From assembly GCA_001564135.1 (NCBI GenBank), contig LKNH01000005.1, positions 1 to 26,230 on the forward strand: a DNA stretch of 26,230 nucleotides. Reading direction: 5' to 3'. Shown in pieces: positions 14,687 through 22,008 of the stretch; position 1 is the first letter of the stretch; every line of letters begins with the position of its first letter. The stretch comes from Halobacteriaceae archaeon Tc-Br11_E2g27 (GTDB lineage: Archaea > Halobacteriota > Halobacteria > Halobacteriales > Haloarculaceae). The notes under the pieces were generated by a model that worked only from the letters and a program-made list of their open reading frames with translations, was not told where the DNA came from and did not search any database. The position numbers were made by a program, and so were the translations under genes.

Positions 14687-15376
14687 ATGCCCGATACAAC
14701 ACTACGCGAGTTGCTCGAACGCAACGCCCGCCACGTCGAGAGCTTGCCGCAAGGCCATTTTGCGGCCGTTGAGGACACACAGGAGCCGGCGGCAGTTTCC
14801 ATCTGTTGTTCGGACTCGCGCGTCCCACAGCAGGGAATGTGGGATGTCGAAGAGCCGGGCTGGCTCTTTACCCCGAGTACCATCGGCAATCAGGTCTGGG
14901 ACCGACACAACGGCGAACTGGTTGTCGACGGCAGCGTCCTGTATCCAATCGTCAACACTGATACTCGTGTCACGGTTGTTGTCGGCCACACAGGCTGTGG
15001 GGCGGTGACGGCTGCGCTGGCTGCTGTACAGGAGGGACTCGACGCTCCGCCGGGCATCGAAAAATGGGTTGAACTGCTGATGCCCGTTGTCGAGGACGGG
15101 CTTGCCGACCCACGGGTTGATGAGACCGACGACGCGAGCCTTGTCGACCAACTGGTCGAGTATAACGTCGACCGACAGGTTGCGTTCCTTCGTGAAAGCG
15201 ACGATGTGCCAGACGACGAGCGAATCGTTGGGTTTGTGTATGACTTTCAGGGTGTCTACGGAGATGTCCGTGGCCGGGCATATCTGGTAAATATCGACGG
15301 CGAAACGGATGTCAATGCTCTCAGAGACCAGATTCCGGAGGAATTTGTCGAGTCGGTAGAGCGACTCGTGTACTGA
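14687..15376 (+). CDS. Beta-class carbonic anhydrase
   Basis: This 229-aa enzyme interconverts CO2 and bicarbonate. The zinc-site motifs are intact: CCSDSRVP at residues 40-47 (zinc Cys41, Asp43, Arg45) and GHTGCGAV at 100-107 (zinc His101 and Cys104). Length and motif spacing fit plant/bacterial-type beta carbonic anhydrases. The segment between the motifs contains FTPSTIGNQVW in place of the usual RNAGN, an atypical but recognisable variant. It sits between an amidohydrolase and tatCt without overlap, so it is probably transcribed on its own. Confidence 0.92.
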   Translation: MPDTTLRELLERNARHVESLPQGHFAAVEDTQEPAAVSICCSDSRVPQQGMWDVEEPGWLFTPSTIGNQVWDRHNGELVVDGSVLYPIVNTDTRVTVVVGHTGCGAVTAALAAVQEGLDAPPGIEKWVELLMPVVEDGLADPRVDETDDASLVDQLVEYNVDRQVAFLRESDDVPDDERIVGFVYDFQGVYGDVRGRAYLVNIDGETDVNALRDQIPEEFVESVERLVY

Positions 15377-15406
15377 ACCCGTGTATAGGCCTGACGTGAT
15401 GAATAG

Positions 15407-15414
15407 ATTGATAA
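15407..15414 (+). promoter_or_regulatory. TATA-like box of tatCt
   Basis: ATTGATAA lies 27-34 nt before the ATG at 15441, in the 64-nt gap after the carbonic anhydrase stop. It indicates a separate promoter for the Tat translocase gene. Confidence 0.45.
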
Positions 15415-15440
15415 CCACGAATCAGTTAAGACCGAGATAG

Positions 15441-17654
15441 ATGTCTGGTGCGCTTGATGAGGATACAGCCAGGACGCTCGCCAGCGGTCGCGAGACCGTC
15501 GGCGGGATTCTGTCTTCCGCACAGTCCCATCTCAAGCGTATCTTTATCGTATTCGTCATTTTCTTTCTGGCGGGATTCTATACGCTTCGGGAGTTCATCT
15601 GGCCACGGCTCGAACAGGACTTGGTTTACGCCCGGATGGAGCCCGGAAGCCGGGTCTACGAGGGTACGGAAATCGTCGTTACCGACCCGTTTAACGTCAT
15701 CCTGATGCAGGCGAAAATCGGTATTATCGTCGGTATTCTCGGTGCGTTACCCGTTCTCATCTGGTATAGCCGTGATGCCCTCAAACGCCGGGGATTCTGG
15801 CCTGATTCGACCGTTCCACGCTGGAAGAAGGTCGCATTCGTTACTGCGATTCTCGCGCTCTTTGTCGGCGGTGTTGCCTACGCCTATCTGCTGTTTTTCC
15901 CTATCATGTTTGACTTCCTGGCAACGAACGCCATCAACGCCGGGTTTCAGGCGACCTGGTCGCTCGTCATGTGGACCGAGTTTGTCTTTTTCCTCGGGCT
16001 CTCCTTTGGGCTCGCTGCACAACTTCCACTTGCAATGAGCGCCGCCGCCCGGACGGGGATTGTTAGCTACGAAACCTTCCGTGACAAGTGGCGGTATGCT
16101 GTTGTCGGGATCTTCGCTTTCGGTGCGATGTTCTCGCCACCGGACCCGTTCACGCAGGTCATGTGGGGTGTCCCGCTCGTTGCGCTGTATTTTGTCAGTC
16201 TTGGTGTGACCAAACTCGCGGTCACCTCGAAACGCGCAAGCGAGTCCGTCACCATGCGCGAGGTCGGGGAGACTCACTGGAACAAGATTGCCGGCATTTC
16301 CTTCCTCGCCGGAGCGGCAATCTATCTCTATATGCTTGAAGGTGGTGCGCAGGCGACAAATGACCTACTCGCAGAGATTGGCTCGGATTACCGGCTTGCC
16401 GTTGGCGACCAACTGAGCGTGCTTGGTCTCTCTCCAACGGTTGTCACCCTCGTTGTTGCAGCGCTTGTGGCCGGTATCGTCGCCGTGGAACTTCTCTTTT
16501 ATTTCCGGATTGTCGAACTCGAACGAAAAGCCAAAGAAGCAACACAAAAAGCGCAGGGTGAATCGACACCCGGGGAACCCGCCGAGATTGATGTCGGTGC
16601 GATGAGTGCTGGTGCGATTCGGGCAACGTCACCGGAGGCCTTTTTCGAGTTGAGCGAGGAACGCGCCCTCGCCTACGCCGAGGAGGCACTCGAAGCCGAG
16701 AACCCACAGAAAGCAAAGGCTATCTTCGACAAATTCGACGACGCCCAGGAGAAAAAGGCCGAACAGGAGGAAGCTGAAGAAGGTGAATCAGCAGAGGAGG
16801 ATGAAGGCGGAGTCGTCAGTTCCACCGCTGCTGGCATGCTTGACCCGTTCACCGAAGACGAGACCACCGAGGATGACATCGGAGGGTATTACTACGATAT
16901 TCGGTTCATTCTCGATTCGCTGACTTCGAAGACCATCTGGATTGTGGCGACGTTCATGGTCGTCCTCGCCGGGACGTTCATGGCGTTGTATCTCGGTGGG
17001 ATTCGTCACGTCGTCGAGGCCTTCTTCAGTGGAATGCCTGGTGACACCGCTTCAGAGGTCGAAATTGTTGTCTTGCACCCTGTCGAGGCGCTGATTTTCA
17101 TGTTGAAATTCTCGACGGTCCTGGCGTTTCTCTCTATCGTCCCGATTGTGCTGTATTTCGCCTGGCCGGCTATCGAACAGCGCGGACTGACGACCGGTAA
17201 CCGCGAGGTCTTCTTACTCTGGGGCGGGACGATGCTCGTTGCGCTCACTATCGGCACGCTCGTTGGCTTCCTGTACCTTGCACCGACGATATTCTCCATC
17301 CTTGCGCTGGATGTCGTCAACAACTACATGGTGATTGCCTACCGAATCAGTAGCTTCGGCTGGCTCGTTATCTATCTCACCGTGGGTATCGGCATTCTGG
17401 CGATGATTCCCGCCACGATGCTATTGTTCCATCACGGGCGGATTATCGGCCGACGGCGCATGCGCAAAAGCTGGCGTGGCGTCGTTCTTGGCTTCTTTGC
17501 GCTGGCTGCGTTTTTCTCGCCGGCAAGCATCTTCACGATGTTTCTGGTCGTCATCCCCGCTGGACTTGCCTACGGTCTCGGACTGGGATTGCTTTGGGTC
17601 TATGACCTCGTCGGGAACCGGACGCCAACACGAACAGGGGAGGCAGCCGACTGA
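15441..17654 (+). CDS. tatCt: Double-domain Sec-independent translocase TatCt
   Basis: This 737-aa integral membrane protein holds two TatC domains in one chain, the form known as TatCt in haloarchaea, where the Tat pathway exports most secreted proteins in folded form. The first TatC domain is about residues 20-250 (SHLKRIFIVFVIFFLAGFYT, later FRDKWRYAVVGIFAFGAMFSPPDP). Two extra hydrophobic stretches (about 285-300 and 330-355) and a long acidic Glu/Ala-rich linker (about 360-480) follow. The second domain is about 490-725 (GGYYYDIRFILDSL, RKSWRGVVLGFFALAAFFSPAS). Each domain keeps the FSP-type motif of TatC. No single-domain TatCo or TatA gene is visible in the window. Its substrates would include the Tat-lipobox protein at 8801. 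Confidence 0.95.
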   Translation: MSGALDEDTARTLASGRETVGGILSSAQSHLKRIFIVFVIFFLAGFYTLREFIWPRLEQDLVYARMEPGSRVYEGTEIVVTDPFNVILMQAKIGIIVGILGALPVLIWYSRDALKRRGFWPDSTVPRWKKVAFVTAILALFVGGVAYAYLLFFPIMFDFLATNAINAGFQATWSLVMWTEFVFFLGLSFGLAAQLPLAMSAAARTGIVSYETFRDKWRYAVVGIFAFGAMFSPPDPFTQVMWGVPLVALYFVSLGVTKLAVTSKRASESVTMREVGETHWNKIAGISFLAGAAIYLYMLEGGAQATNDLLAEIGSDYRLAVGDQLSVLGLSPTVVTLVVAALVAGIVAVELLFYFRIVELERKAKEATQKAQGESTPGEPAEIDVGAMSAGAIRATSPEAFFELSEERALAYAEEALEAENPQKAKAIFDKFDDAQEKKAEQEEAEEGESAEEDEGGVVSSTAAGMLDPFTEDETTEDDIGGYYYDIRFILDSLTSKTIWIVATFMVVLAGTFMALYLGGIRHVVEAFFSGMPGDTASEVEIVVLHPVEALIFMLKFSTVLAFLSIVPIVLYFAWPAIEQRGLTTGNREVFLLWGGTMLVALTIGTLVGFLYLAPTIFSILALDVVNNYMVIAYRISSFGWLVIYLTVGIGILAMIPATMLLFHHGRIIGRRRMRKSWRGVVLGFFALAAFFSPASIFTMFLVVIPAGLAYGLGLGLLWVYDLVGNRTPTRTGEAAD

Positions 17655-17662
17655 AAAACACT

Positions 17663-17670
17663 GATATACT
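17663..17670 (+). promoter_or_regulatory. TATA-like box of the GNAT gene
   Basis: GATATACT lies 23-30 nt before the ATG at 17693, just after the tatCt stop, and fits a leaderless transcript. Confidence 0.4.
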
Positions 17671-17692
17671 CCCCATCAAAAGTATCTCCTGA

Positions 17693-18178
17693 ATGGGGGA
17701 GAGGACGTTTCGGCAGGCGACGCCATCGGATGGGACCAGCATCCTTCAGCTTAAACGCGAAGCTATCGAGCAGATTGATAGCGATAGTTACGACGAGGAG
17801 CAACTGACCGCATGGATGCCCGACGACGGTGCAGTAGATGAGTTCAAGCAGGCCATTCGAAGCGATGTGTTTGACGTACTCGTGGCTGAGGATGGTGACG
17901 GACTGGTTGCGTACGGAGTATTGAATCTTGAGAAGGGACGTATTGATGCAGTCTTTGTCCACCCGGAGGCAACCGGAGATGGGATTGGTCGCTCGCTGGT
18001 TCGACAGTTTGAGAGTCGGGCACAGATGTACGGCATCACCGAGTTGACCATCGTTTCGTCACTGAATGCACGACCCTTTTACGAGTCGCTTGGCTACGAA
18101 TTTCGGGACCGAAAGGAACGAGAGATTGCTGGCGTCGTGCTGGAATTTGCTATCGTTACGAAGGAATTTGACCTCTGA
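17693..18178 (+). CDS. GNAT-family N-acetyltransferase
   Basis: This 161-aa protein has the GCN5-related acetyltransferase fold that transfers acetyl from acetyl-CoA to an amine. The acetyl-CoA loop is IDAVFVHPEATGDGIGRSLV (about residues 83-102), with the Q/R-x-x-G-x-G/A position filled by ATGDGIG. It is followed by ITELTIVSSLNARPFYESLG (about 117-136), the classic motif B with the Tyr that protonates CoA. Length is normal. The substrate (protein N-terminus, small amine or antibiotic) cannot be told. Confidence 0.9.
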   Translation: MGERTFRQATPSDGTSILQLKREAIEQIDSDSYDEEQLTAWMPDDGAVDEFKQAIRSDVFDVLVAEDGDGLVAYGVLNLEKGRIDAVFVHPEATGDGIGRSLVRQFESRAQMYGITELTIVSSLNARPFYESLGYEFRDRKEREIAGVVLEFAIVTKEFDL

Positions 18179-18208
18179 TACGGGTATCACAGTGCGACAG
18201 AAGCACGC

Positions 18209-18412
18209 TCACACAAGTTCTGTCGTGGTCGCTGCAATTTCTTCCATTGTGGCGCTTGCCTGCCCAAGGTCGCCACGAACAGTTGAGAGATGCTCGGTCT
18301 GGTCGTCGATGGTTTCCTGGATTTCGGTTACGTGTGTTCGTAAGCGCTCGCTGTGCGTGAGTAGTTCGGCAAGCTCGTCATTCTTTCCGTGGTCCTGATA
18401 AGAACGTGCCAT
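18209..18412 (-). CDS. Small coiled-coil protein of unknown function
   Basis: This 67-aa protein is almost entirely a predicted helix: residues about 10-60 show heptad-like spacing of Leu/Ile/Val (LAELLTHSERLRTHVTEIQ, then LSTVRGDLGQASATMEEI). The last part resembles the hydrophilic bundle of chemoreceptor signalling domains in style, but is far too short to be one. It lies 48 nt downstream of the transporter gene on the same strand and may be read from that operon or from an A/T-rich stretch at 18420-18437. I do not recognise the family. Codon use and an acidic Glu/Thr composition make it credible as a gene. Confidence 0.6.
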   Translation of the reverse strand: MARSYQDHGKNDELAELLTHSERLRTHVTEIQETIDDQTEHLSTVRGDLGQASATMEEIAATTTELV

Positions 18413-18460
18413 TCAGCGCTATATTGAGTCTTATGAACAAAATGGTTGCCATTCAGTCGG

Positions 18461-19159
18461 TCAGAGCTGTCCGCGAGACCGAATCAGTCCAACAGTCAGA
18501 TAGACAAACGGCGTATCGAGGCCAACGAGTGCGAGTTTGAACAGGTACTGACCGACGATGAGACCAATGATGGCATCAACCGGCAGGCCCTGGAAGATGA
18601 AAAATGCGACAGTGATGAAAATCACCGTGTCGATAAGCTGACTGGTTGCTGTCGAGAGAATATTCCGAAACCAGAGGTAGTTCCCATCGGTATAGCCTTT
18701 GAGCCGATGAAAGACAATCACGTCCCAGTTTTGACTGACCAGATAGGCAAGAAGGCTGCCTGCAACGATACCCGTACTGGCTCCAAGAGTCTCAGCAAAG
18801 GCACTTTGTCCAACATCGGAAACCTCCGCTATCGGTGCCCAGATGGCCAGCCAGACGAGTACGAGCAGGACGACGTTCATCAGGAACGCAATGTTGACGA
18901 GCGCCTGTGCCTGTCGCTTGCCGTAGAGTTCCGTATAACAGTCCGAGGCAAAGAACGTAATCGCGTACGCAAACACAGCGGCAGGAACCGTAATCAGGTC
19001 CCCGGTGAGCGGCAGGCTGAAGGGGAGACCGACCGCGACAACTTTCGCGGCTGTTACCTGTGCGGTGACGAGGGCAGTGACAAACAGCGCTGCAAGGGTC
19101 AACTGTGGAATTGGCAACCCAGCAGTAGCAGATTGTCCGTCGGCTGCTTCAGTTGCCAT
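18461..19159 (-). CDS. Queuosine-precursor (YhhQ/VUT family) transporter
   Basis: This 232-aa protein has about six membrane helices and the YhhQ/DUF165 hallmark ASDCYTELYGKRQA (residues 71-84). Members import preQ0/preQ1; in archaea the likely use is archaeosine (position 15 of tRNA) rather than queuosine. Other family features are the membrane helix with QVTAAK near residue 35 and LVSQNWDVIVFHRLK near 140. Its start overlaps the end of the ribbon-helix-helix gene by 11 nt (19149-19159), so both are in one operon. The substrate is inferred from the family. Confidence 0.9.
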   Translation of the reverse strand: MATEAADGQSATAGLPIPQLTLAALFVTALVTAQVTAAKVVAVGLPFSLPLTGDLITVPAAVFAYAITFFASDCYTELYGKRQAQALVNIAFLMNVVLLVLVWLAIWAPIAEVSDVGQSAFAETLGASTGIVAGSLLAYLVSQNWDVIVFHRLKGYTDGNYLWFRNILSTATSQLIDTVIFITVAFFIFQGLPVDAIIGLIVGQYLFKLALVGLDTPFVYLTVGLIRSRGQL

Positions 19160-19349
19160 CGGTTCCCTCCTCTACCCTGCTCTCTTCCAACCGGCCGTGT
19201 CGGTCGTCAATCTCATCGAGGATATCGAGCGTCTTCCGGATGGACGCCCTGACTGCGTCGCTTCGGTTAACGAACTTGCCGTCGTCGCCGACATGCTCAT
19301 CAAGGTCATCGAGCAGTTCTTGCGGTATCTCTACGCTTATTTTGGGCAT
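19149..19349 (-). CDS. Ribbon-helix-helix (CopG/Arc-type) regulator
   Basis: This 66-aa protein begins with the strand KISVEIPQELLDDLDEHV and helix pair FVNRSDAVRASIRKTLDILD (residues about 27-46), the standard ribbon-helix-helix DNA-binding dimer fold, followed by an acidic tail. Start ATG at 19349 has a strong Shine-Dalgarno GGAGGTG (19358-19364 on the minus strand). It is the first gene before the YhhQ-type transporter and overlaps it, so it probably controls this operon; palindromes in its leader (19398-19439) are candidate sites. Confidence 0.85.
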   Translation of the reverse strand: MPKISVEIPQELLDDLDEHVGDDGKFVNRSDAVRASIRKTLDILDEIDDRHGRLEESRVEEGTDGN

Positions 19350-19357
19350 CTACTGCT

Positions 19358-19439
19358 CACCTCCAAGCAATGTCCCAGTTGGTACTCCTCTAATATTCTC
19401 TAAAGAGTCTTCAGCGATTCGTTGCATAATCTTCGAAGA
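19358..19439 (-). promoter_or_regulatory. Leader of the RHH-transporter operon with two palindromes and strong SD
   Basis: The minus strand carries GGAGGTG at 19358-19364 for the ribbon-helix-helix gene. Farther upstream are CTCT-AA-AGAG (19398-19407) and the perfect palindrome TCTTCGAAGA (19430-19439). A TATA-like TTTTATACT lies at about 19455-19463 on the same strand, which would give a leader of roughly 85 nt, unusual in a window where most genes look leaderless. Between 19464 and 19547 I see no gene. Confidence 0.4.
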
Positions 19440-19547
19440 ATCTTTCGCAGGATAGTATAAAATCGTCACGACTTGTGGCGCGTGCTGGGTTTGACTGCAG
19501 TGGATGGAAACGGGAAGGAAAACAACACGGTGGCTGTCGTGAGCAAG

Positions 19548-20708
19548 TTACTCTTCAGGGATGATGACAGTCTCTCGTTGTTCCAGTTCGACGGAGAGCT
19601 CAATCCCGCGCTGTGGGAACGCCGATTCATCAGGTGTCTCCGGCAGGGCCGGGTCCTCGAAGAGAACAGCCGAAAGATTGTCTTTCCCGCCACGGTCGTT
19701 GGCACAGTCAATGAGCGTCTCTGCAGCAGCCGCGAGCGAGTCCGCACCGAGCACCCACTCTCGAATTTCATCATCTGTGACAACCTGCTGTCTGACCGTC
19801 TCGGCAATCGCGTCGCTCCGGTCGCTGTCGAGGTAGGATTCATACAGCGAGGAGGCATCCGTCTGTGCGTCGATGAGGCCGTCGCTCGTGACGAGGACGA
19901 TATCCTCCGCAAAGAGGTCGATGCTATCCGTCTCGACGGGTGCAGTTGCAGTCTCCGGGTCCTCACGTCCGTCGCCGCCGATTGCACGGGTGATTTCGTT
20001 GCCACGCGGATGGACATAGGATTCTATTTCGTCAATCTCGCCCGCCTCGTAGAGGTCGGTCACGACAGAGTGGTCTTTCGTCAGTTGGTCTATCGACTCA
20101 GATTTGCGGTTGATGACATAGGCTCGGCTGTCGCCAACCCAGCCGTAATGAAACTCGCCGTTGACTACAATTCCGGCGACAACTGTCGTATAGGCGGGCT
20201 GTCCCTCGTGGGTGACGTATTCGAGGATGCGCCGATGAGCGGTGGTGATTGCCTCCTCAATCGCTGCCTGTATCGTTTCGGCTTGCTGGTCATTCGGCAG
20301 CGGCTCTGACAGGTCGACATCGAATCGGTCTGGTCGGCTTCGCTCTGCCCGAATGGCGACTTGTGTGAGTTCTTCCGCGATGACCGTCGTTGCGATGTAG
20401 GAGGCCACATCGCCGGCATCGTAACCACCGGCACCGTCGGCGAGCACGACGACTGCTGCCTGACTATTTGTCGGGCCTGTAGCTGTAGACACAGCGCTGG
20501 TTTCCTCATCAGCGCTTTCTCCACTATCGATTCCCTCGCCGTCAGTAGCTTGCTCGCTGTCTTCTCGGTTCGTTCCATCGCCCGCCGTTTCCACATCAAC
20601 ACGCCCTGCTCGGTGGCCATGGTCGAAGCAGACGAAAGAGACGCTATCCTCGTTGATACCACGGTCACGCTTTCGCTCGCCAACGTCGTAGGTCGTTGCG
20701 TAGTTCAT
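19548..20708 (-). CDS. PP2C-family Ser/Thr protein phosphatase
   Basis: This 386-aa PPM/PP2C phosphatase removes phosphate from Ser/Thr. Metal and catalytic motifs are complete: NEDS (19-22), VVVLADGAGGYD (86-97, Asp91), YGWVGDSRAYVI (188-199), VTSDGLID (273-280, Asp276) and GGKDNLSA (340-347, Asp343). An acidic, probably disordered insert (about residues 33-84) separates the first two motifs. I chose ATG at 20708 over the in-frame start at 20780: the longer form would overlap the kinase gene and its added residues are not PP2C-like. It is the last gene of the vWA-kinase-phosphatase operon, 16 nt after the kinase stop, and so the likely counterpart of that kinase. Confidence 0.93.
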   Translation of the reverse strand: MNYATTYDVGERKRDRGINEDSVSFVCFDHGHRAGRVDVETAGDGTNREDSEQATDGEGIDSGESADEETSAVSTATGPTNSQAAVVVLADGAGGYDAGDVASYIATTVIAEELTQVAIRAERSRPDRFDVDLSEPLPNDQQAETIQAAIEEAITTAHRRILEYVTHEGQPAYTTVVAGIVVNGEFHYGWVGDSRAYVINRKSESIDQLTKDHSVVTDLYEAGEIDEIESYVHPRGNEITRAIGGDGREDPETATAPVETDSIDLFAEDIVLVTSDGLIDAQTDASSLYESYLDSDRSDAIAETVRQQVVTDDEIREWVLGADSLAAAAETLIDCANDRGGKDNLSAVLFEDPALPETPDESAFPQRGIELSVELEQRETVIIPEE

Positions 20709-20724
20709 GTTCTGGTTGTGTCGT

Positions 20725-21960
20725 TCATGACTCCGATTCGAACTCGAACGTAACCCCGTAGCTCGGATGGACAAGTGCAATCAGGTCGCCAGCCGAGAGT
20801 TCGTAGCTTGTCGGTGGGGTGTTTCCGTGTCTGTCCGTCGGATCCTCTCCCTGCGCTTCAAGCCGTTCTCGCCCCGTTTCCCCGAGAACGCGCTGCCAGC
20901 CCTCGCCCGTCTGGACGTAGGTTCCGTTGAGGCTTCTGTCCTGAAGGTGCCACTGGCCGTCGACGATATCAAACTGTACCTGCACAGTCGAAATATACTC
21001 TCCCTCGTCCTCGATAGCGATGGATGGCGTCGGCCCTTTTGCGAACCGCCGGCCCAGCGTATCGCCGGGGGAGATAGTGTAGTGCTCTCCTTGCTGAATG
21101 TAGGTCAGCGTCGCCTGCGCTGGCGGCGTTGGGTCGCGCGCTTCGAGCACCTGTTTCATCACTGTTGCATTCCGATACCGCTGGTCGTATGCAGATTGCG
21201 TGGCTGTTTCGACAATCTCTGCAAGGTATGGGTCACACTCGATACCGAAATCCCGCGGGTTGACGCCGTCTTTTTTCGGGACGGTTCCCTTGAGCAAAAA
21301 GAGGAGAATCTTCCCAATCGAGTAGACATCCGACCAGGGCCCTTGTCGGGCATCGGTCTCGCCAGCGTCTGCGACCTCTCGTGGTTTGTAGGGGCCGAGA
21401 ATTGTCGTCCCCGAATCTTCGGCGTGCCCATCGCTATCGAAGGCCGTCGCCGTGTTGAAATCGATGAGGACGGGAACAGGGCGGCCGCCGCGCTGGGCAA
21501 TCATCACGTTATCAGGCTTCAAATCACGGTAGACTAGTTCGTTCTCGTGGAGAAAGCTCATCGCATCACAGAGGTCAATACCAATGTCCCTGACGTGTTC
21601 TGTGTCTTCGAGCGGCCCAGTCCGCTCGATTGCATCGTCGAGTTCGTAGCCGTCGATGAACTCGACGACGAGCATCGGCGTCCCGTCGTCATCCTCCGTG
21701 TTCGCATACAACGACATCACATTAGGATGACCGCCCGCTTCCTCGATACGAGCGAGCATTTCGGCTTCCTTCAGAAAGTACTCCTCGATGATGTCGGCGT
21801 CGTTGCTTGAGCCCTCGTAGTTCGGGAATTTGATGGCGACCAGTTCATCGCGTTCGGTGTCGACAGCTTGGTAGGCCTTGGCAAACCCGCCCTCGCCAGC
21901 CTTCGCTTCGAGTCGATACCGACCCGCAGCGAGGTCGCCTGCCTCTGGTATTGTACTCAT
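20725..21960 (-). CDS. Hanks-type Ser/Thr protein kinase with C-terminal FHA domain
   Basis: This 411-aa soluble protein combines a kinase domain (about residues 14-275) with a forkhead-associated phospho-Thr-binding domain (about 295-408). The kinase shows the glycine loop GEGGFA (22-27), Lys44 in VAIK, catalytic YRDLKPDN (144-151, Asp146), DFN (167-169) in place of DFG, and SDVYSIG (210-216). The FHA part shows TLGRRF (301-306), then SLNGTYV (343-349) with the Asn-Gly-Thr core. There is no transmembrane segment, unlike bacterial PknB types. It lies between the vWA gene (48 nt upstream) and the PP2C gene (16 nt downstream). The FHA may bind the kinase's own phosphorylated substrates. Confidence 0.93.
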   Translation of the reverse strand: MSTIPEAGDLAAGRYRLEAKAGEGGFAKAYQAVDTERDELVAIKFPNYEGSSNDADIIEEYFLKEAEMLARIEEAGGHPNVMSLYANTEDDDGTPMLVVEFIDGYELDDAIERTGPLEDTEHVRDIGIDLCDAMSFLHENELVYRDLKPDNVMIAQRGGRPVPVLIDFNTATAFDSDGHAEDSGTTILGPYKPREVADAGETDARQGPWSDVYSIGKILLFLLKGTVPKKDGVNPRDFGIECDPYLAEIVETATQSAYDQRYRNATVMKQVLEARDPTPPAQATLTYIQQGEHYTISPGDTLGRRFAKGPTPSIAIEDEGEYISTVQVQFDIVDGQWHLQDRSLNGTYVQTGEGWQRVLGETGRERLEAQGEDPTDRHGNTPPTSYELSAGDLIALVHPSYGVTFEFESES

Positions 21961-22008
21961 GTGCGGTTGGTGGCTTCTGAGTGGTTGGATACTGACGTCC
22001 TCGCCAAC

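Noticed and set aside
14702..15418. 238-residue open frame on the minus strand
   Set aside because: Antisense to the carbonic anhydrase, whose zinc motifs are intact.
18446..19252. 268-residue open frame on the plus strand
   Set aside because: Antisense to the YhhQ-type transporter; very polar, Cys-containing sequence typical of the complement of a membrane-protein gene.
19473..20309. 278-residue open frame on the plus strand
   Set aside because: Antisense to the PP2C gene, which has all catalytic motifs.
21961..21970. ACCGCAC directly before the start codons of both kinase and vWA genes
   Set aside because: The shared 10 nt including ATG is short and may be chance; it is not a known ribosome binding signal.
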